Part shown: positions 26,099 through 34,739 of the stretch, in pieces
Layout of the letters: every line of letters begins with the position of its first letter
Position numbering within the stretch: position 1 is the stretch's first letter
Source: Calidifontibacter indicus
GTDB lineage: Bacteria > Actinomycetota > Actinomycetes > Actinomycetales > Dermatophilaceae
Reading direction: 5' to 3'
DNA length: 64,000 nucleotides
Assembly (NCBI RefSeq): GCF_003386865.1
Contig: NZ_QTUA01000001.1
Location: 558,001-622,000, forward strand
Made by a program: the position numbers and the translations under genes
The notes under the pieces: model-generated
Told to the model about the DNA's origin: nothing
The model's database searches: none
Seen by the model: the letters and a program-made list of their open reading frames with translations, nothing else

Positions 26099-27466
26099 TC
26101 ATCTGACCTTCACCACCTGGGTCATGTCGTCGGAGACGTTCGCCGACTCGAACATCGGCCGGCGCGCCTGGTCGCTGATCCGCAGCAGCAGTGCGACCAG
26201 CACCCAGTTGGCCAGCAGCGACGAACCGCCGGCGGCGAGGAACGGTGTGGTCTGGCCGGTCAGCGGGATCACCCGGGTGACACCGCCGATCACGACGAAG
26301 CACTGCAGCGCGATCGAGAAGGCGAGGCCGGTGGCCAGCAGCTTGCCGAACCCGTCGCGGGCGGCGAGCGCGGTGCGCAGACCGCGTTCGACGAACAGGC
26401 CGTAGAGCAACAGGATCGCCATCACGCCGACGAGTCCGAGTTCCTCGCCGAAGCTGGCGAAGATGAAGTCGGAGTTGGCGAAGTAGGTGATCTCTGGGTG
26501 GCCCTGGCCGAGCCCGGTGCCGGTCAGGCCGCCCGAGGCCATGCCCATGAGTCCCTTGGCGTTCTGGTCGGACAACCCCGCGGTGAACGGGTCGAGCCAC
26601 AGTTGCACGCGCACCCGGAAGTGGGCGAACAACTGGTAGGCCACCACGCAGCCGAGCAGGAACATCCCGAGACCGATGACGATCCACGACCGGCGTTCGG
26701 TGGCGATGTAGAGCATCCCGACGAAGAGTCCGAAGAACAGCAGCGAGGTGCCGAGGTCCGACTCGAACACCAGCACCGCCAGCGAGGCGAGCCAGGCGAC
26801 GACGATCGGGCCGAGGTCGCGGGCGCGCGGCAACGGGAAGCCGAGCACCCGCTTGCCGACCAGGCTGAGCGCGTCGCGGGTCTGCACCAGGTAGGACGCG
26901 AAGAAGATGACCGCGCACAGCTTGGCGATCTCGCCCGGCTGGAAGGTGAACGGGCCGAGCCCGATCCAGATCCTGTTGCCGTTGATGTTCTTACCGATCA
27001 GCGGCATCAGCGGCATCATCAGCAGGATGATCGCCGCGAGCGCGAAGGTGAAGGTGTAGCGCCGCAGCCGGCGGTGGTCGGAGACGAGGAAGAGCAGCGC
27101 GATCGCCGCACCGATCGCGATCGCCGACCAGATCAGCTGGCGCAGCGCGGAGCCTTCGAGCAGTCCGTTGGTCTTGGAACTGTTCAGGTCGAGGCGGTGG
27201 ATCATCACCAACCCGAGCCCGTTCAGCAGGGTCGCGATCGGCAGCAGGGTGGGGTCGGCGTACGCCGCCTTCCAGCGCAACACCAGGTGGAAGATCAGCG
27301 TGATCACCCCGAAGCCGACACCGATCGGCAGCAGGTCGACCGGCAGGCTGCCCTCCATCGCCAGACCCACATTGGCGTACGCCAACAGCACCACCGCGAT
27401 CGCGAAGATCAGCAGCACCAGTTCGGTGCCGCGGCGGGTGCGGGGTTTCTGGTCGGTGACGGTCAC
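26099..27466 (-). CDS. rodA: FtsW/RodA/SpoVE-family peptidoglycan glycosyltransferase
   Basis: 455 residues with ten or more membrane spans. SEDS family landmarks include NGNRIWIGLGPFTFQPGEIAKL, the catalytic-Asp region FESDLGTSLLFFGLFVGML, and the C-terminal FVVIGGVTRVIPLTGQTTPF with LANWVLVALLLRI. It polymerises lipid II together with PbpA. The GTG at 27466 overlaps the pstP stop (GTGA) and starts the protein just before the first span, so it is preferred over a longer reading frame into pstP. Position matches Rv0017c. Confidence 0.95.
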   Translation of the reverse strand: MTVTDQKPRTRRGTELVLLIFAIAVVLLAYANVGLAMEGSLPVDLLPIGVGFGVITLIFHLVLRWKAAYADPTLLPIATLLNGLGLVMIHRLDLNSSKTNGLLEGSALRQLIWSAIAIGAAIALLFLVSDHRRLRRYTFTFALAAIILLMMPLMPLIGKNINGNRIWIGLGPFTFQPGEIAKLCAVIFFASYLVQTRDALSLVGKRVLGFPLPRARDLGPIVVAWLASLAVLVFESDLGTSLLFFGLFVGMLYIATERRSWIVIGLGMFLLGCVVAYQLFAHFRVRVQLWLDPFTAGLSDQNAKGLMGMASGGLTGTGLGQGHPEITYFANSDFIFASFGEELGLVGVMAILLLYGLFVERGLRTALAARDGFGKLLATGLAFSIALQCFVVIGGVTRVIPLTGQTTPFLAAGGSSLLANWVLVALLLRISDQARRPMFESANVSDDMTQVVKVR

Positions 27467-28767
27467 GACGCGCAGTTGCTCCCGGTGGTGTCGAGCTTGC
27501 AGCGTTCGATCTGTGCGCGCAGGTCGGCGACGACCCGGGTGGCGTCGGACTTGCTCTTGGCGGTCATCGTGTCGTTGACCTTGTCGCGGTAAAAGCTGGG
27601 CAGGTCGGCCACGTTGATGTCGGTCGACTGGTCGACGCCCGACAGGCTGATCGGCCCGAGGTCCTGCGGCACACCCTTGAAGATCGCGACCTTTCCCGAC
27701 TTCTGGCCGACGAAGTACTGGTTCTGGGTCCAGTTGTACGCGAGCAGGCCGGCGGCGACGAGCATCGCGACGAGCACGATGCCGAGAGCGAACCAACGCC
27801 ACTTGCCGCGCGAGGGCTTCTCCTCCGCGAGCTGCGGCATGCCTTGGGTGTCGCCGTCCTCGTAGTCGTCGTACGGCTGCTCGACCGGGGTGGGGGCCGA
27901 GGTCTCGCGCTGCAGCGCGGCGGCCTTCTCGGCCGGGCTGCGCGGCGCCTGCGGCTGCTCCTGGGTGTCGTCGAACTCGCGTCCGATGGCCCGGTCGGCG
28001 GCTGCGCCGACGATCTGCGGGGTGGTCGAGGTGCGCTCGTTGCCGTCGATGACGTCAGCCACCACGACGGTGACGTTGTCTCGGGTCGACGCCTTGATCG
28101 CGATCTCGATCAGCCGGTCGGCGATGTCGCCGGGCGTGCCCTGCGAGGTGACGATGCCCTCGATCGTCGAGTGCGCGACGTAGTCGGACAGGCCGTCGGA
28201 ACAGATCAGGTAGCGGTCGCCGAGCCGCGCCTCACGCAAAGAGATGTCGGGCTGGTCGTCCTCGCGTCCGGTGAGCACCCGGGTGACCATCGAGCGCTGC
28301 GGGTGGTGCTCGGCCTCCTCGGCGGTGATGCGTCCCTCGTCGAGCAGGGCCTGCACGAACGAGTGGTCCTTGGTCAGCTGGCTGAACACGCCGTCGCGCA
28401 CCAGGTAGGCGCGGCTGTCGCCGATGTTGGCCATCGCGAGGTTGTTGCCGGAGCGCAGGAACGCGATGAGCGTGGTGCCCATGCCCTCGGTCTCGACGTC
28501 GGCGTCCATCTGCTCGCGCAGCCGGTCGTTGGCGCGCAGCACCGCGGCCCGCAACTGGTTGGCGGCCTCGTCGGCGCCCCACGACTCGCCGTCGAGCGCC
28601 ATCAGTTCGGCCACGACGGTGGAACTCGCGGTGTCACCGGCGGCGTGTCCGCCCATGCCGTCGGCGAGCACGAGCATGTCGGGCGAGGCGTACGCGGAGT
28701 CCTCGTTGCGGGTCTTGGAACCGAGGCCGAGATTGGAGCGAGCTGCGAAGCGCAGGGCGATCGACAT
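27463..28767 (-). CDS. pstP: PP2C-family Ser/Thr phosphatase PstP
   Basis: 434 residues. The cytosolic PP2C domain (about 1-240) has the metal-binding motifs RNEDSAY, LADGMGGHAAGD, IGDSRAYLVRDG and CSDGLSDYV plus TRDNVTVVVADV. A linker with acidic stretches leads to one span (WFALGIVLVAMLVAAGLLAY) and an outer domain of about 90 residues with two Cys near the end (ERCKL, GSNC). It reverses PknA/PknB phosphorylation. Three bases after fhaB, overlapping rodA. Confidence 0.95.
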   Translation of the reverse strand: MSIALRFAARSNLGLGSKTRNEDSAYASPDMLVLADGMGGHAAGDTASSTVVAELMALDGESWGADEAANQLRAAVLRANDRLREQMDADVETEGMGTTLIAFLRSGNNLAMANIGDSRAYLVRDGVFSQLTKDHSFVQALLDEGRITAEEAEHHPQRSMVTRVLTGREDDQPDISLREARLGDRYLICSDGLSDYVAHSTIEGIVTSQGTPGDIADRLIEIAIKASTRDNVTVVVADVIDGNERTSTTPQIVGAAADRAIGREFDDTQEQPQAPRSPAEKAAALQRETSAPTPVEQPYDDYEDGDTQGMPQLAEEKPSRGKWRWFALGIVLVAMLVAAGLLAYNWTQNQYFVGQKSGKVAIFKGVPQDLGPISLSGVDQSTDINVADLPSFYRDKVNDTMTAKSKSDATRVVADLRAQIERCKLDTTGSNCAS

Positions 28768-28770
28768 GGG

Positions 28771-29232
28771 TTACTTCCTGACTTCCAGCACCGTGGTGCC
28801 GATCCGGACGCGGGAACCTTCGTGCAACGGCACGTGTTCACCGATGCGCTGAGGGCCGACGAAGGTTCCGTTCGTGGAACCGAGATCGTCGATGAACCAC
28901 TGGTCGCCCTCGGGGTAGACGCGGGCGTGACGGCCGCTGGCGAACTCGTCGGACAGCACGAGGCTGCACTCCGGGTTACGCCCGATCAGCACGCCGGCCT
29001 CGGACAGCGGCACGGTGATGCCGCGCATGTGCCCCTCCACCACCGCGAGGTGGGTCGGGCCGCGCCGCTTGGCCGGACGGGGTGCGCCTGCCGGGGTCGG
29101 ACGGGACGCGCCGCGGGCGACCGTACGGGCGCCGTACAGGTCGCTGCGCAGCACCCCGACGATGCTGAAGACGAATGCCCACAGCATGGCGAGCAGCCCG
29201 AGGCGGATCGCGGTGACGGTGAGTTCGCTCAT
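28771..29232 (-). CDS. fhaB: FHA-domain membrane protein FhaB (FipA-like)
   Basis: 153 residues. A membrane span at the N-terminus (LGLLAMLWAFVFSIVGVL), a short Arg/Pro linker, and one FHA domain (IGRNPECSLVLSDEFASGRHARV, DLGSTNGTFVG) with the phosphothreonine-binding Arg, Ser and Asn. Start is the ATG at 29232 with AAAGG nine bases upstream; a longer frame to 29337 runs into the intergenic space. It reads PknA/PknB phosphorylation and links it to the division machinery. Confidence 0.93.
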   Translation of the reverse strand: MSELTVTAIRLGLLAMLWAFVFSIVGVLRSDLYGARTVARGASRPTPAGAPRPAKRRGPTHLAVVEGHMRGITVPLSEAGVLIGRNPECSLVLSDEFASGRHARVYPEGDQWFIDDLGSTNGTFVGPQRIGEHVPLHEGSRVRIGTTVLEVRK

Positions 29233-29323
29233 CGGCGGACCTTTCCGCTGGTTGAGCCGCCCGACGAAGGAGGGCGAGTCGAAACCTCCCAGGCCGGCAC
29301 GAAGCAGCCCGCTGACGTGCGGC

Positions 29324-30268
29324 TCATCGGCGTCCACCTTGCCGGAAGATCAGCGATGTGCGGCCCACGGTGATTCGGTCGCCGTCGTCGAGATGCACGC
29401 TGGTGATCCGTTCACCATTGAGGAAAGTGCCGTTGGTCGAGCCTAGGTCGGACAGGCTCGCCACGAGGTGGGGGCCGTCGTTCGTGACGCGAATTTCGCT
29501 GTGCCGCCTGGAAACTCCTGAGTCGTCGAGCACCACGTCGACGTCGTCGTCGCGTCCGATGATCGTGATCGCGCCCATCAGCGGGTAGTGGTCGCCGTCG
29601 ACGTCGAGGTAGGGGCGCTGTCGGTAACTGCGCGGCGCGGCCGGGCTGGGGGAGATCGGACGCGCCGGCTCGACGTACTCCTGGTACCCGCCGTCCGAGG
29701 GCTCGTCGTCGTAGTCGTCGTCGTAGTCGTCGTCGTAGTCGTCGGCGTCGTCGTAGTCGTCGTGCTCGTCGTACCGGGGTTCGGGCTCGGCCTTGCGGCG
29801 GCCGAATCCGGGCAGCGCGAACCCGCCGGCCGGCGGTGCGCTGCGCTGTGGTTCGGGCTGGGGCGCCGGCTCGAGCTCGACGGACGCCTGGGCCTGCCGG
29901 GCGATCGACGGGCGCACCTTGAAGACGCCGGTCTCGAGTCCGTCATTGGCGCTGAAGTTGATGGTCAGCGGGCCGCCGGGGGTGTAGCGCTGGGTCTCGG
30001 CGTGCTCGGCGGCGCTCGCCTTGAGTTCGTCGACGAGTGCCTTGCGGTGGGCGGTGAGCTGCTCGTGATCGGTCGGGCTCAGCTCGATGTCGAACAGGTT
30101 GGGCACGATCGGGCGCTTGTTCTTGCCGGCCGAGGTGGCCCTGTCGTCCATCGCGCGGCGCAGGGCGCTGGCGAGCTCGACCGGTTGCACCTCCGATCGG
30201 AAGGCCTTGGCGAACGCGTTGTTCACCCCGGACTCGAGGCGCTTCTCGAGCTTGTCGAACAGGCCCAT
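29324..30268 (-). CDS. fhaA: DUF3662/FHA-domain protein FhaA
   Basis: 314 residues. The N-terminal DUF3662 domain (LFDKLEKRLESGVNNAFAKA, VQPVELASALRRAMDD, about 1-125) is followed by a disordered linker with a striking Asp/Tyr run (DDYDDADDYDDDYDDDYDDE) encoded by the trinucleotide-like repeat at 29700-29780, and a C-terminal FHA domain (IIGRDDDVDVVLDDSGVSRRH, DLGSTNGTFLNG). First gene of the fhaA-fhaB-pstP-rodA-pbpA-pknA-pknB operon, preceded by a GGAGGG site. FhaA binds phosphorylated MurJ/MviN in mycobacteria. Confidence 0.94.
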   Translation of the reverse strand: MGLFDKLEKRLESGVNNAFAKAFRSEVQPVELASALRRAMDDRATSAGKNKRPIVPNLFDIELSPTDHEQLTAHRKALVDELKASAAEHAETQRYTPGGPLTINFSANDGLETGVFKVRPSIARQAQASVELEPAPQPEPQRSAPPAGGFALPGFGRRKAEPEPRYDEHDDYDDADDYDDDYDDDYDDEPSDGGYQEYVEPARPISPSPAAPRSYRQRPYLDVDGDHYPLMGAITIIGRDDDVDVVLDDSGVSRRHSEIRVTNDGPHLVASLSDLGSTNGTFLNGERITSVHLDDGDRITVGRTSLIFRQGGRR

Positions 30269-30313
30269 CGCTCCGCCCTCCTTGTCCCGTCGATCGTTGT
30301 GTCAGTGGCGATT

Positions 30314-30355
30314 GTGACTGCTGAGGCTTGAGGGACGAGCCCGCGCGGCAGTCAC
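30314..30355. other. Inverted repeat in the fhaA upstream region
   Basis: GTGACTGC and GCAGTCAC flank a 26-base loop. It lies in the 217-base space between fhaA (start) and the DUF2207 gene (stop), so it may terminate the latter. Nothing else is recognised in this gap. Confidence 0.4.
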
Positions 30356-30485
30356 GTCATCGTAACGAGGGCGACAACGTATGAGCGGGTAGCGGGGTTT
30401 CCGCGGGTGTCACCGTCCACCTTGCGAATGTTCGTGCGACTCGCGACGAAGATGCGGGACGCTGCAAACTTTCGCGGCGTGGGCA

Positions 30486-31622
30486 TCAGCTGCTGCCGCA
30501 GCCGCCCCCGCCGCCACAGCTCGACCCGCACGACGAACTGCACGAGGAGGAGCTGCCGCACGACCAGCTGCTGCCCCCACCGTCGCCGCCGCTCGATCCG
30601 CCGAAGTCGCCGGAGAAGCTGTCGAACGACGAGCCGACGTCGCTGATGCTGTCGCCGAACGATCCGATCGAGTCGGAGAACGACGTGAAGTCGGTGCCGA
30701 GGTTGCCGATGCCGCCGAGGTCGATCGCGCCGGCCCCGAGTGCGCCGGCGTCGAAGCCGCCCACGTCGAACCCGCTCGCGTCGAAGCCGCCGAACCACGC
30801 GAGGTCGTTGCCCCAGCTGCTGAGCACGGCCGCGTCGGTCGCGGTGAACCCACCGTCGCCGAGACTCTGCGCGACGTCGCGGAACACCGCTGCCCAGTGC
30901 TCGGCCTCACCCAGCGCGATCGCCCACGGGAGGTAACGGCTGAAGATCGACGCCGCCTCGTCGACCCGGATCTGTACCGCCTCGGCGGTGCGCAGGTACT
31001 GGTGGAACTGCCCCGTCTGGGCGCGCAGCGCGGTGCGGACGGCGTGGTCCTGGGTGGGTGCGAACCCGAGCGTCTGGGTGGTGTCGGTGAGGATCGCGGC
31101 GCGCACCTCGCGTCCGGCGGTGCCGCTGCCCCGGCGGCGGACGGCGTCCATGCCGGTGGCCTCCCCGGGCTGGCCCTGGGGGAAGACGAGCATCATCATG
31201 TCGCTGGGCGCCCCGGTGAGGTGGCTGACCGGCTTGGCGGTGCGGGTGAGGATCCAGTCCGACTTCTCCTTCTTGCGCTTCGCGCTCGCCGCCGGATCTT
31301 TGTCGATGCGCAGGTAGCCCGCGACCGCGAGGTCGACCAGCAGCGCCCCCACATCGCGTCCGCCGATGCCGCGCGGCAGCACCGACCCGGCCATCCACGG
31401 CATGAGCAGCTCGGGCGGATTGAAGCGTGGCGGCGGCGGGTCGGGCAGCAGTTCCCTCGCCTTGACCTTCGTCGTCGGGTGAGCGTTGGGGTTCGCCGGG
31501 ATGATGCCCGGCGCGACCCCGTCGAAGGCGGTCAGTTCGCGACCGTTGCTGACGGCCGTGCGAATCGCCATCCCGACGATCACCACGACGGCGAGCACGA
31601 TGAGCCCCACGAGCCATTCCAT
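30486..31622 (-). CDS. DUF2207-like membrane protein with Gly/Ser/Cys-rich tail
   Basis: 378 residues. One N-terminal span (LVGLIVLAVVVIVGMAI), then PPELLMPWMAGSVLPRGIGGRDVGALLVDLAVAGYLRI, a DUF2207-type winged-helix region, and FSRYLPWAIALGEAEHWAAVF, the typical block before the C-terminus. The last 95 residues are low-complexity: Asp/Gly/Phe-rich, then a Ser/Gly/Cys tail with seven Cys (CGSSSSCSSSCGSSC). Known full-length DUF2207 proteins also have a larger N-terminal beta domain, lacking here. Function unknown. Start ATG at 31622, preceded by GAGG. Confidence 0.8.
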   Translation of the reverse strand: MEWLVGLIVLAVVVIVGMAIRTAVSNGRELTAFDGVAPGIIPANPNAHPTTKVKARELLPDPPPPRFNPPELLMPWMAGSVLPRGIGGRDVGALLVDLAVAGYLRIDKDPAASAKRKKEKSDWILTRTAKPVSHLTGAPSDMMMLVFPQGQPGEATGMDAVRRRGSGTAGREVRAAILTDTTQTLGFAPTQDHAVRTALRAQTGQFHQYLRTAEAVQIRVDEAASIFSRYLPWAIALGEAEHWAAVFRDVAQSLGDGGFTATDAAVLSSWGNDLAWFGGFDASGFDVGGFDAGALGAGAIDLGGIGNLGTDFTSFSDSIGSFGDSISDVGSSFDSFSGDFGGSSGGDGGGSSWSCGSSSSCSSSCGSSCGGGGGCGSS

Positions 31623-31657
31623 GGATCGATCCTCACATGTGACGGGTCTGCCTCAGA

Positions 31658-31727
31658 GCAAACGCTGCGGCTGCTTGCAATGGCTGCGGGTGCACCCGCA
31701 GCCTCTGCAAAGACGTGCAGCGTGTGC
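31658..31727. repeat. Complex palindrome, family A copy 3
   Basis: 70 bp in the divergent space before acetoacetyl-CoA synthetase. Outer arms GCAAACGCTGCGGCT / ACGTGCAGCGTGTGC, inner perfect pair GGCTGCGGGTGCACCCGCAGCC. More diverged in its right arm than copies 1 and 4. Confidence 0.8.
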
Positions 31728-31830
31728 GATCGGTTTCGGGCTGCGTGAGCCCCGCGAACCACCGTTCGTAGAGTGACGGACAGCACACCGTCCGCTCTGC
31801 CTGCTCCCGTCTCCCTTGCGAGGTCGTCAA

Positions 31831-33798
31831 GTGTCGAACGCCCCTGAAGTCATGTGGCAACCCACTCCCGAGTTCGTCGAGTCGACGAACATCCACCGCT
31901 TCTCGGTCTGGGTCGGTGAGAAGTACGGCATCGACGTCACCGCCTACAACGACCTGTGGCAGTGGTCGGTCGACCACCTCGAGGACTTCTGGGCCGCGGT
32001 CTGGGAGTACTACGAGCTGCCGGGCACCTTCACCCAGGCGCTCGACTCCCACCAGATGCCCGGAGCGAAGTGGTTCACCGGCGCCGAGCTCAACCTCGCC
32101 GAGTACGTCGTCACCCGCGGCGCCGACGACGACCTCGCGATCATCACCACCGGTGAGCAGGGCGACCGCGCCGAACTCACCTGGGCACAGCTGCGCAGGC
32201 AGGTGGCGAACTTCGCGCACAACCTGCGCGCGCTCGGCGTCCGCCCCGAGGACGTCGTCGTCGGCTACCTGCCCAATGTCGCCGAGACGATCGTGGCCGC
32301 GCTCGGCACCATGTCGGTCGGCGCGATCTGGTCGGGCGTCGGTCAGGACTACGCGCCGGCCGCGGCGATCGACCGGTTCGCGCAACTCGAGCCGAAGGTG
32401 CTGGTGGCCGCCGACGGTCACTGGTTCGCGACGAAGGAACGCGACCAACGGGAGGCGGTCGCCGCGTTGCGTGCGGGGCTGCCGACGGTCGAGCACGTCG
32501 TCGGGGTCACCCGGCTCGGCAAGGGGCTGGACGACACGGTGCCGTTCGAGCAGATGGTCGCCGGCGACCACGCGTACGAGCCGTTGCAGGTGCCCTCGGA
32601 GCACCCGCTGTGGGTGATGTTCTCCTCCGGCACGACGGGCCTGCCGAAGGGCATCGTGCACTCGCACGGCGGCGTGCTGCCGGTGCAGACGAGCCTGCTC
32701 TCGCTCAACTGGGACCTCAGGTCGACCGACCGGTTCATGTGGTACACCTCGCCGTCCTGGGTAATGTGGAACTGCCTCGTCGGCGCACTCACCGCTGGCG
32801 GCGCGATCGTCTGTTACGACGGAGCGCCGATGGCGCCCACAGCAGCCGCCTGTTGGGACGTCGTATCGCGTTGCGGTGTGACGGTTTTCGGCACGAGCCC
32901 CGGGTTTCTCGGTGCGTCGCAGGACCAGGGCATTCACCCGTCCGCCGACTTCGACCTGTCGGCGCTGCGCATCACGGGCGTCACCGGCTCGCCGTGCCCC
33001 GACCACGCGTTCCGTTACGTGCGCGACGAGGTCGGCGACATCCCGTTGTTCTCGATGTCGGGCGGTACAGACATCGCGGCCGCGTTCGCGATGGGCTCAC
33101 CGAACGTACCGGTGTGGAGCGGAGAACTGCCGGTGCGCGGGCTCGGCCTCAAGGTCGAGGCGTGGGACGACGAGGGCAAGCCGGTCGTCAACCAGGTCGG
33201 CGAGTTGGTGTGCGTCGAACCGCTGCCGTCGATGCCGATCCGGTTCTGGAACGACCCCGACGGCGCGAAGTACCGCAAGGCCTACTTCGAGCACTACGAG
33301 GGAGGTGTGTGGCGGCACGGCGACTGGATCAAGATCACCGACCGGGGCAGCGTGCTCGTGCTCGGCCGCTCCGACTCCACGCTCAACCGGCACGGCGTGC
33401 GGATGGGTTCGGGAGACATCTACTCCGCGGTCGAGTCGATGCCCGAGGTCGCCGAGGCGCTCGTGATCGGTGCCGAGGAGGCCGACGGCGACTACTGGAT
33501 GCCGCTGTTCGTCGTGCTCAACTCGGGCTCTGAGCTGACCAACGAGCTCGCCTCGGCTATCAAGCAGCGGGTGCGCGAGAAGGCGTCGCCGCGGCACGTG
33601 CCCGACGAGATCATCGAGGTCGCCGGCATCCCGCACACCCGCACCGGCAAGAAGCTCGAGGTGCCGATCAAGCGGATGATCCAGGGCGCCGCCTTCGAGG
33701 AGGTCGTCAACCCGGACGTCGTCGACGTGCCCGAGCACATGGCGGCCTTTCGTGAGATCGCCGAGGCTCGCTTCCGGACGGTGCAGGCTCGCGGCTGA
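31831..33798 (+). CDS. Acetoacetyl-CoA synthetase (acetoacetate-CoA ligase)
   Basis: 655 residues, ANL superfamily. N-terminal ACAS segment (MWQPTPEFVESTNIHRF), the ATP P-loop (SSGTTGLPKGIVHSHGG), the adenylate motif (YTSPSWVMWN), the hinge GRSDSTLNRHGVRMG and the catalytic Lys in TRTGKKLEVPIKR. Length and the N-terminal motif point to AacS rather than acetyl-CoA synthetase. It activates acetoacetate for use of ketone bodies or PHB breakdown. The GTG at 31831 is chosen; a TTG lies five codons upstream. An SDR hydroxyacyl-CoA dehydrogenase further on (39335) is in keeping with this metabolism. Confidence 0.9.
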   Translation: MSNAPEVMWQPTPEFVESTNIHRFSVWVGEKYGIDVTAYNDLWQWSVDHLEDFWAAVWEYYELPGTFTQALDSHQMPGAKWFTGAELNLAEYVVTRGADDDLAIITTGEQGDRAELTWAQLRRQVANFAHNLRALGVRPEDVVVGYLPNVAETIVAALGTMSVGAIWSGVGQDYAPAAAIDRFAQLEPKVLVAADGHWFATKERDQREAVAALRAGLPTVEHVVGVTRLGKGLDDTVPFEQMVAGDHAYEPLQVPSEHPLWVMFSSGTTGLPKGIVHSHGGVLPVQTSLLSLNWDLRSTDRFMWYTSPSWVMWNCLVGALTAGGAIVCYDGAPMAPTAAACWDVVSRCGVTVFGTSPGFLGASQDQGIHPSADFDLSALRITGVTGSPCPDHAFRYVRDEVGDIPLFSMSGGTDIAAAFAMGSPNVPVWSGELPVRGLGLKVEAWDDEGKPVVNQVGELVCVEPLPSMPIRFWNDPDGAKYRKAYFEHYEGGVWRHGDWIKITDRGSVLVLGRSDSTLNRHGVRMGSGDIYSAVESMPEVAEALVIGAEEADGDYWMPLFVVLNSGSELTNELASAIKQRVREKASPRHVPDEIIEVAGIPHTRTGKKLEVPIKRMIQGAAFEEVVNPDVVDVPEHMAAFREIAEARFRTVQARG

Positions 33799-33912
33799 GG
33801 GATGTGCGGGTGGCTTCCGGTGTTTGCGACTCCGGTGGCCCGAGGAGGTCCCGGTTGCCGGAGGGGCGAGCGCAGCGAGCCTCGAAACCCGCGTCCGGCC
33901 GGGTCTGCCGTC

Positions 33913-33960
33913 TCCAGTGAAGGATTGCTGCTGTCCTGACAGCAGCAATCCTTCACCGGA
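33913..33960. repeat. Palindromic intergenic element, family B copy 2
   Basis: 23-bp arms TCCAGTGAAGGATTGCTGCT... and complement, one mismatch, loop CT. Related to the element at 6309-6360. It lies 115 bases after the acetoacetyl-CoA synthetase stop within a 365-base gap that also holds DnaA-box-like sites. Confidence 0.88.
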
Positions 33961-34007
33961 GCGCGCTCGATCCGGGTGTGCGCCTGCGCGAGGCAATCCT
34001 CAACACA

Positions 34008-34061
34008 CTGTCCACAGTTATCCACACCACTTTCCACAGCTGTGGAGGTGAGTTTGTGGAC
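34008..34061. other. DnaA-box cluster upstream of tRNA-Leu
   Basis: One perfect DnaA box TTATCCACA at 34018-34026, with CTGTCCACA (34008), CTTTCCACA (34030) and reverse-strand sites within AGCTGTGGAG and TTTGTGGACG. The block TTTCCACAGCTG is shared with the cluster near 18990. Confidence 0.55.
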
Positions 34062-34163
34062 GAATCGTGTGCCCGCGAACCGTGCCGTCGGCGGGCCGTT
34101 CCGCCCGGTGTGACGACTCGATTTGTGATCGGCCGGAAGACTAGGGCAGACTATGGCGGTCAC

Positions 34164-34247
34164 GCGCGAGTGGCGGAATAGGCAGACGCGCACGGTTCAG
34201 GTCCGTGTGCCCGAAAGGGCGTGGGGGTTCAACTCCCCCCTCGCGCA
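34164..34247 (+). tRNA. tRNA-Leu (anticodon CAG)
   Basis: 84-nt cloverleaf with class II long variable arm. Acceptor GCGCGAG pairs with CTCGCGC, anticodon stem CACGG/CCGTG with loop TTCAGGT (anticodon 34198-34200), variable hairpin GCCCGAAAGGGC, T-arm GGGGG-TTCAACT-CCCCC, discriminator A. CCA is not encoded. The same tRNA follows fhaA in mycobacteria (leuT), supporting synteny. Confidence 0.97.
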
Positions 34248-34253
34248 CAGCAA

Positions 34254-34289
34254 GAGAAAGCCCCAGGTCTTCTGATCTGGGGCTTTCTC
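34254..34289 (+). terminator. Terminator after tRNA-Leu
   Basis: Perfect 13-bp stem GAGAAAGCCCCAG/CTGGGGCTTTCTC with a 10-nt loop, directly after the tRNA; the right arm contains CTTTCTCGTT. Confidence 0.85.
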
Positions 34290-34388
34290 GTTCGGTGCGG
34301 GGTCGGTCATCGCAGACCTCGACGCTCCCGATCCGATCCGCAGCACGCGCCGTCCCGCCGTTGTCGACGTCATGGCGTGCTCAGGCGA

Positions 34389-34583
34389 TCACACCGGACG
34401 GCAGTCGTTGCCGCAGCCGGTCTTGTCGCCGGCGAAGGCGTTAGCCGGCGGGCCGTCCTCGTGCGCCGCCGGACGGTGCAGCACGGCACCGCTGGGGGTG
34501 ACCACGCAGTCGTCGCCGTCGAGGGTGGCCTGCCCGTCGACCAGCAGTGTGTAGCCACGCGGCTGCGTCGGCGGGACGGTCAG
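34389..34583 (-). pseudogene. C-terminal fragment of a cupin-type protein
   Basis: Read on the minus strand, the frame encodes PRGYTLLVDGQATLDGDDCV, then VVTPSGAVLHRPA and DKTGCGNDCRPV, then TGA at 34389. The strand pattern and HRPA motif look like the end of a cupin domain. No start codon is available: just upstream of codon ACG-CTG the sequence becomes the half palindrome at 34584-34615. The rest of the gene is absent, so this is a remnant. It is the only gene-like content in the 492-base space between tRNA-Leu and the next gene. Confidence 0.6.
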
Positions 34584-34615
34584 CGTCTGTCGGGGAGTGC
34601 AGCGTCTGCGGAGGG
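34584..34615. repeat. Half copy of family A palindrome
   Basis: GTGCAGCGTCTGCGG matches the right outer arm of family A; the left arm is missing and replaced by the cupin fragment. Confidence 0.6.
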
Positions 34616-34739
34616 GGCCGGGCTGCGAGGAGGGCGGGAGTTCGGGCCGCGGGTCGCCCGAGGCGATGAGCCGTTTCGTGGATTGGAGGTCGCCCTAGTG
34701 TTGATCCGTACCGCACCTCACCGCACGAGAGGACCCACC

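Noticed and set aside
29700-29780. Dense TCGTCGTAG repeat resembling a microsatellite or regulatory array
   Set aside because: It lies in frame inside fhaA and encodes the Asp/Tyr-rich linker.
30486-30600. Selenoprotein or thiopeptide-like precursor from the Cys/Ser tail
   Set aside because: The tail is continuous with a larger membrane protein and no modification genes lie nearby.
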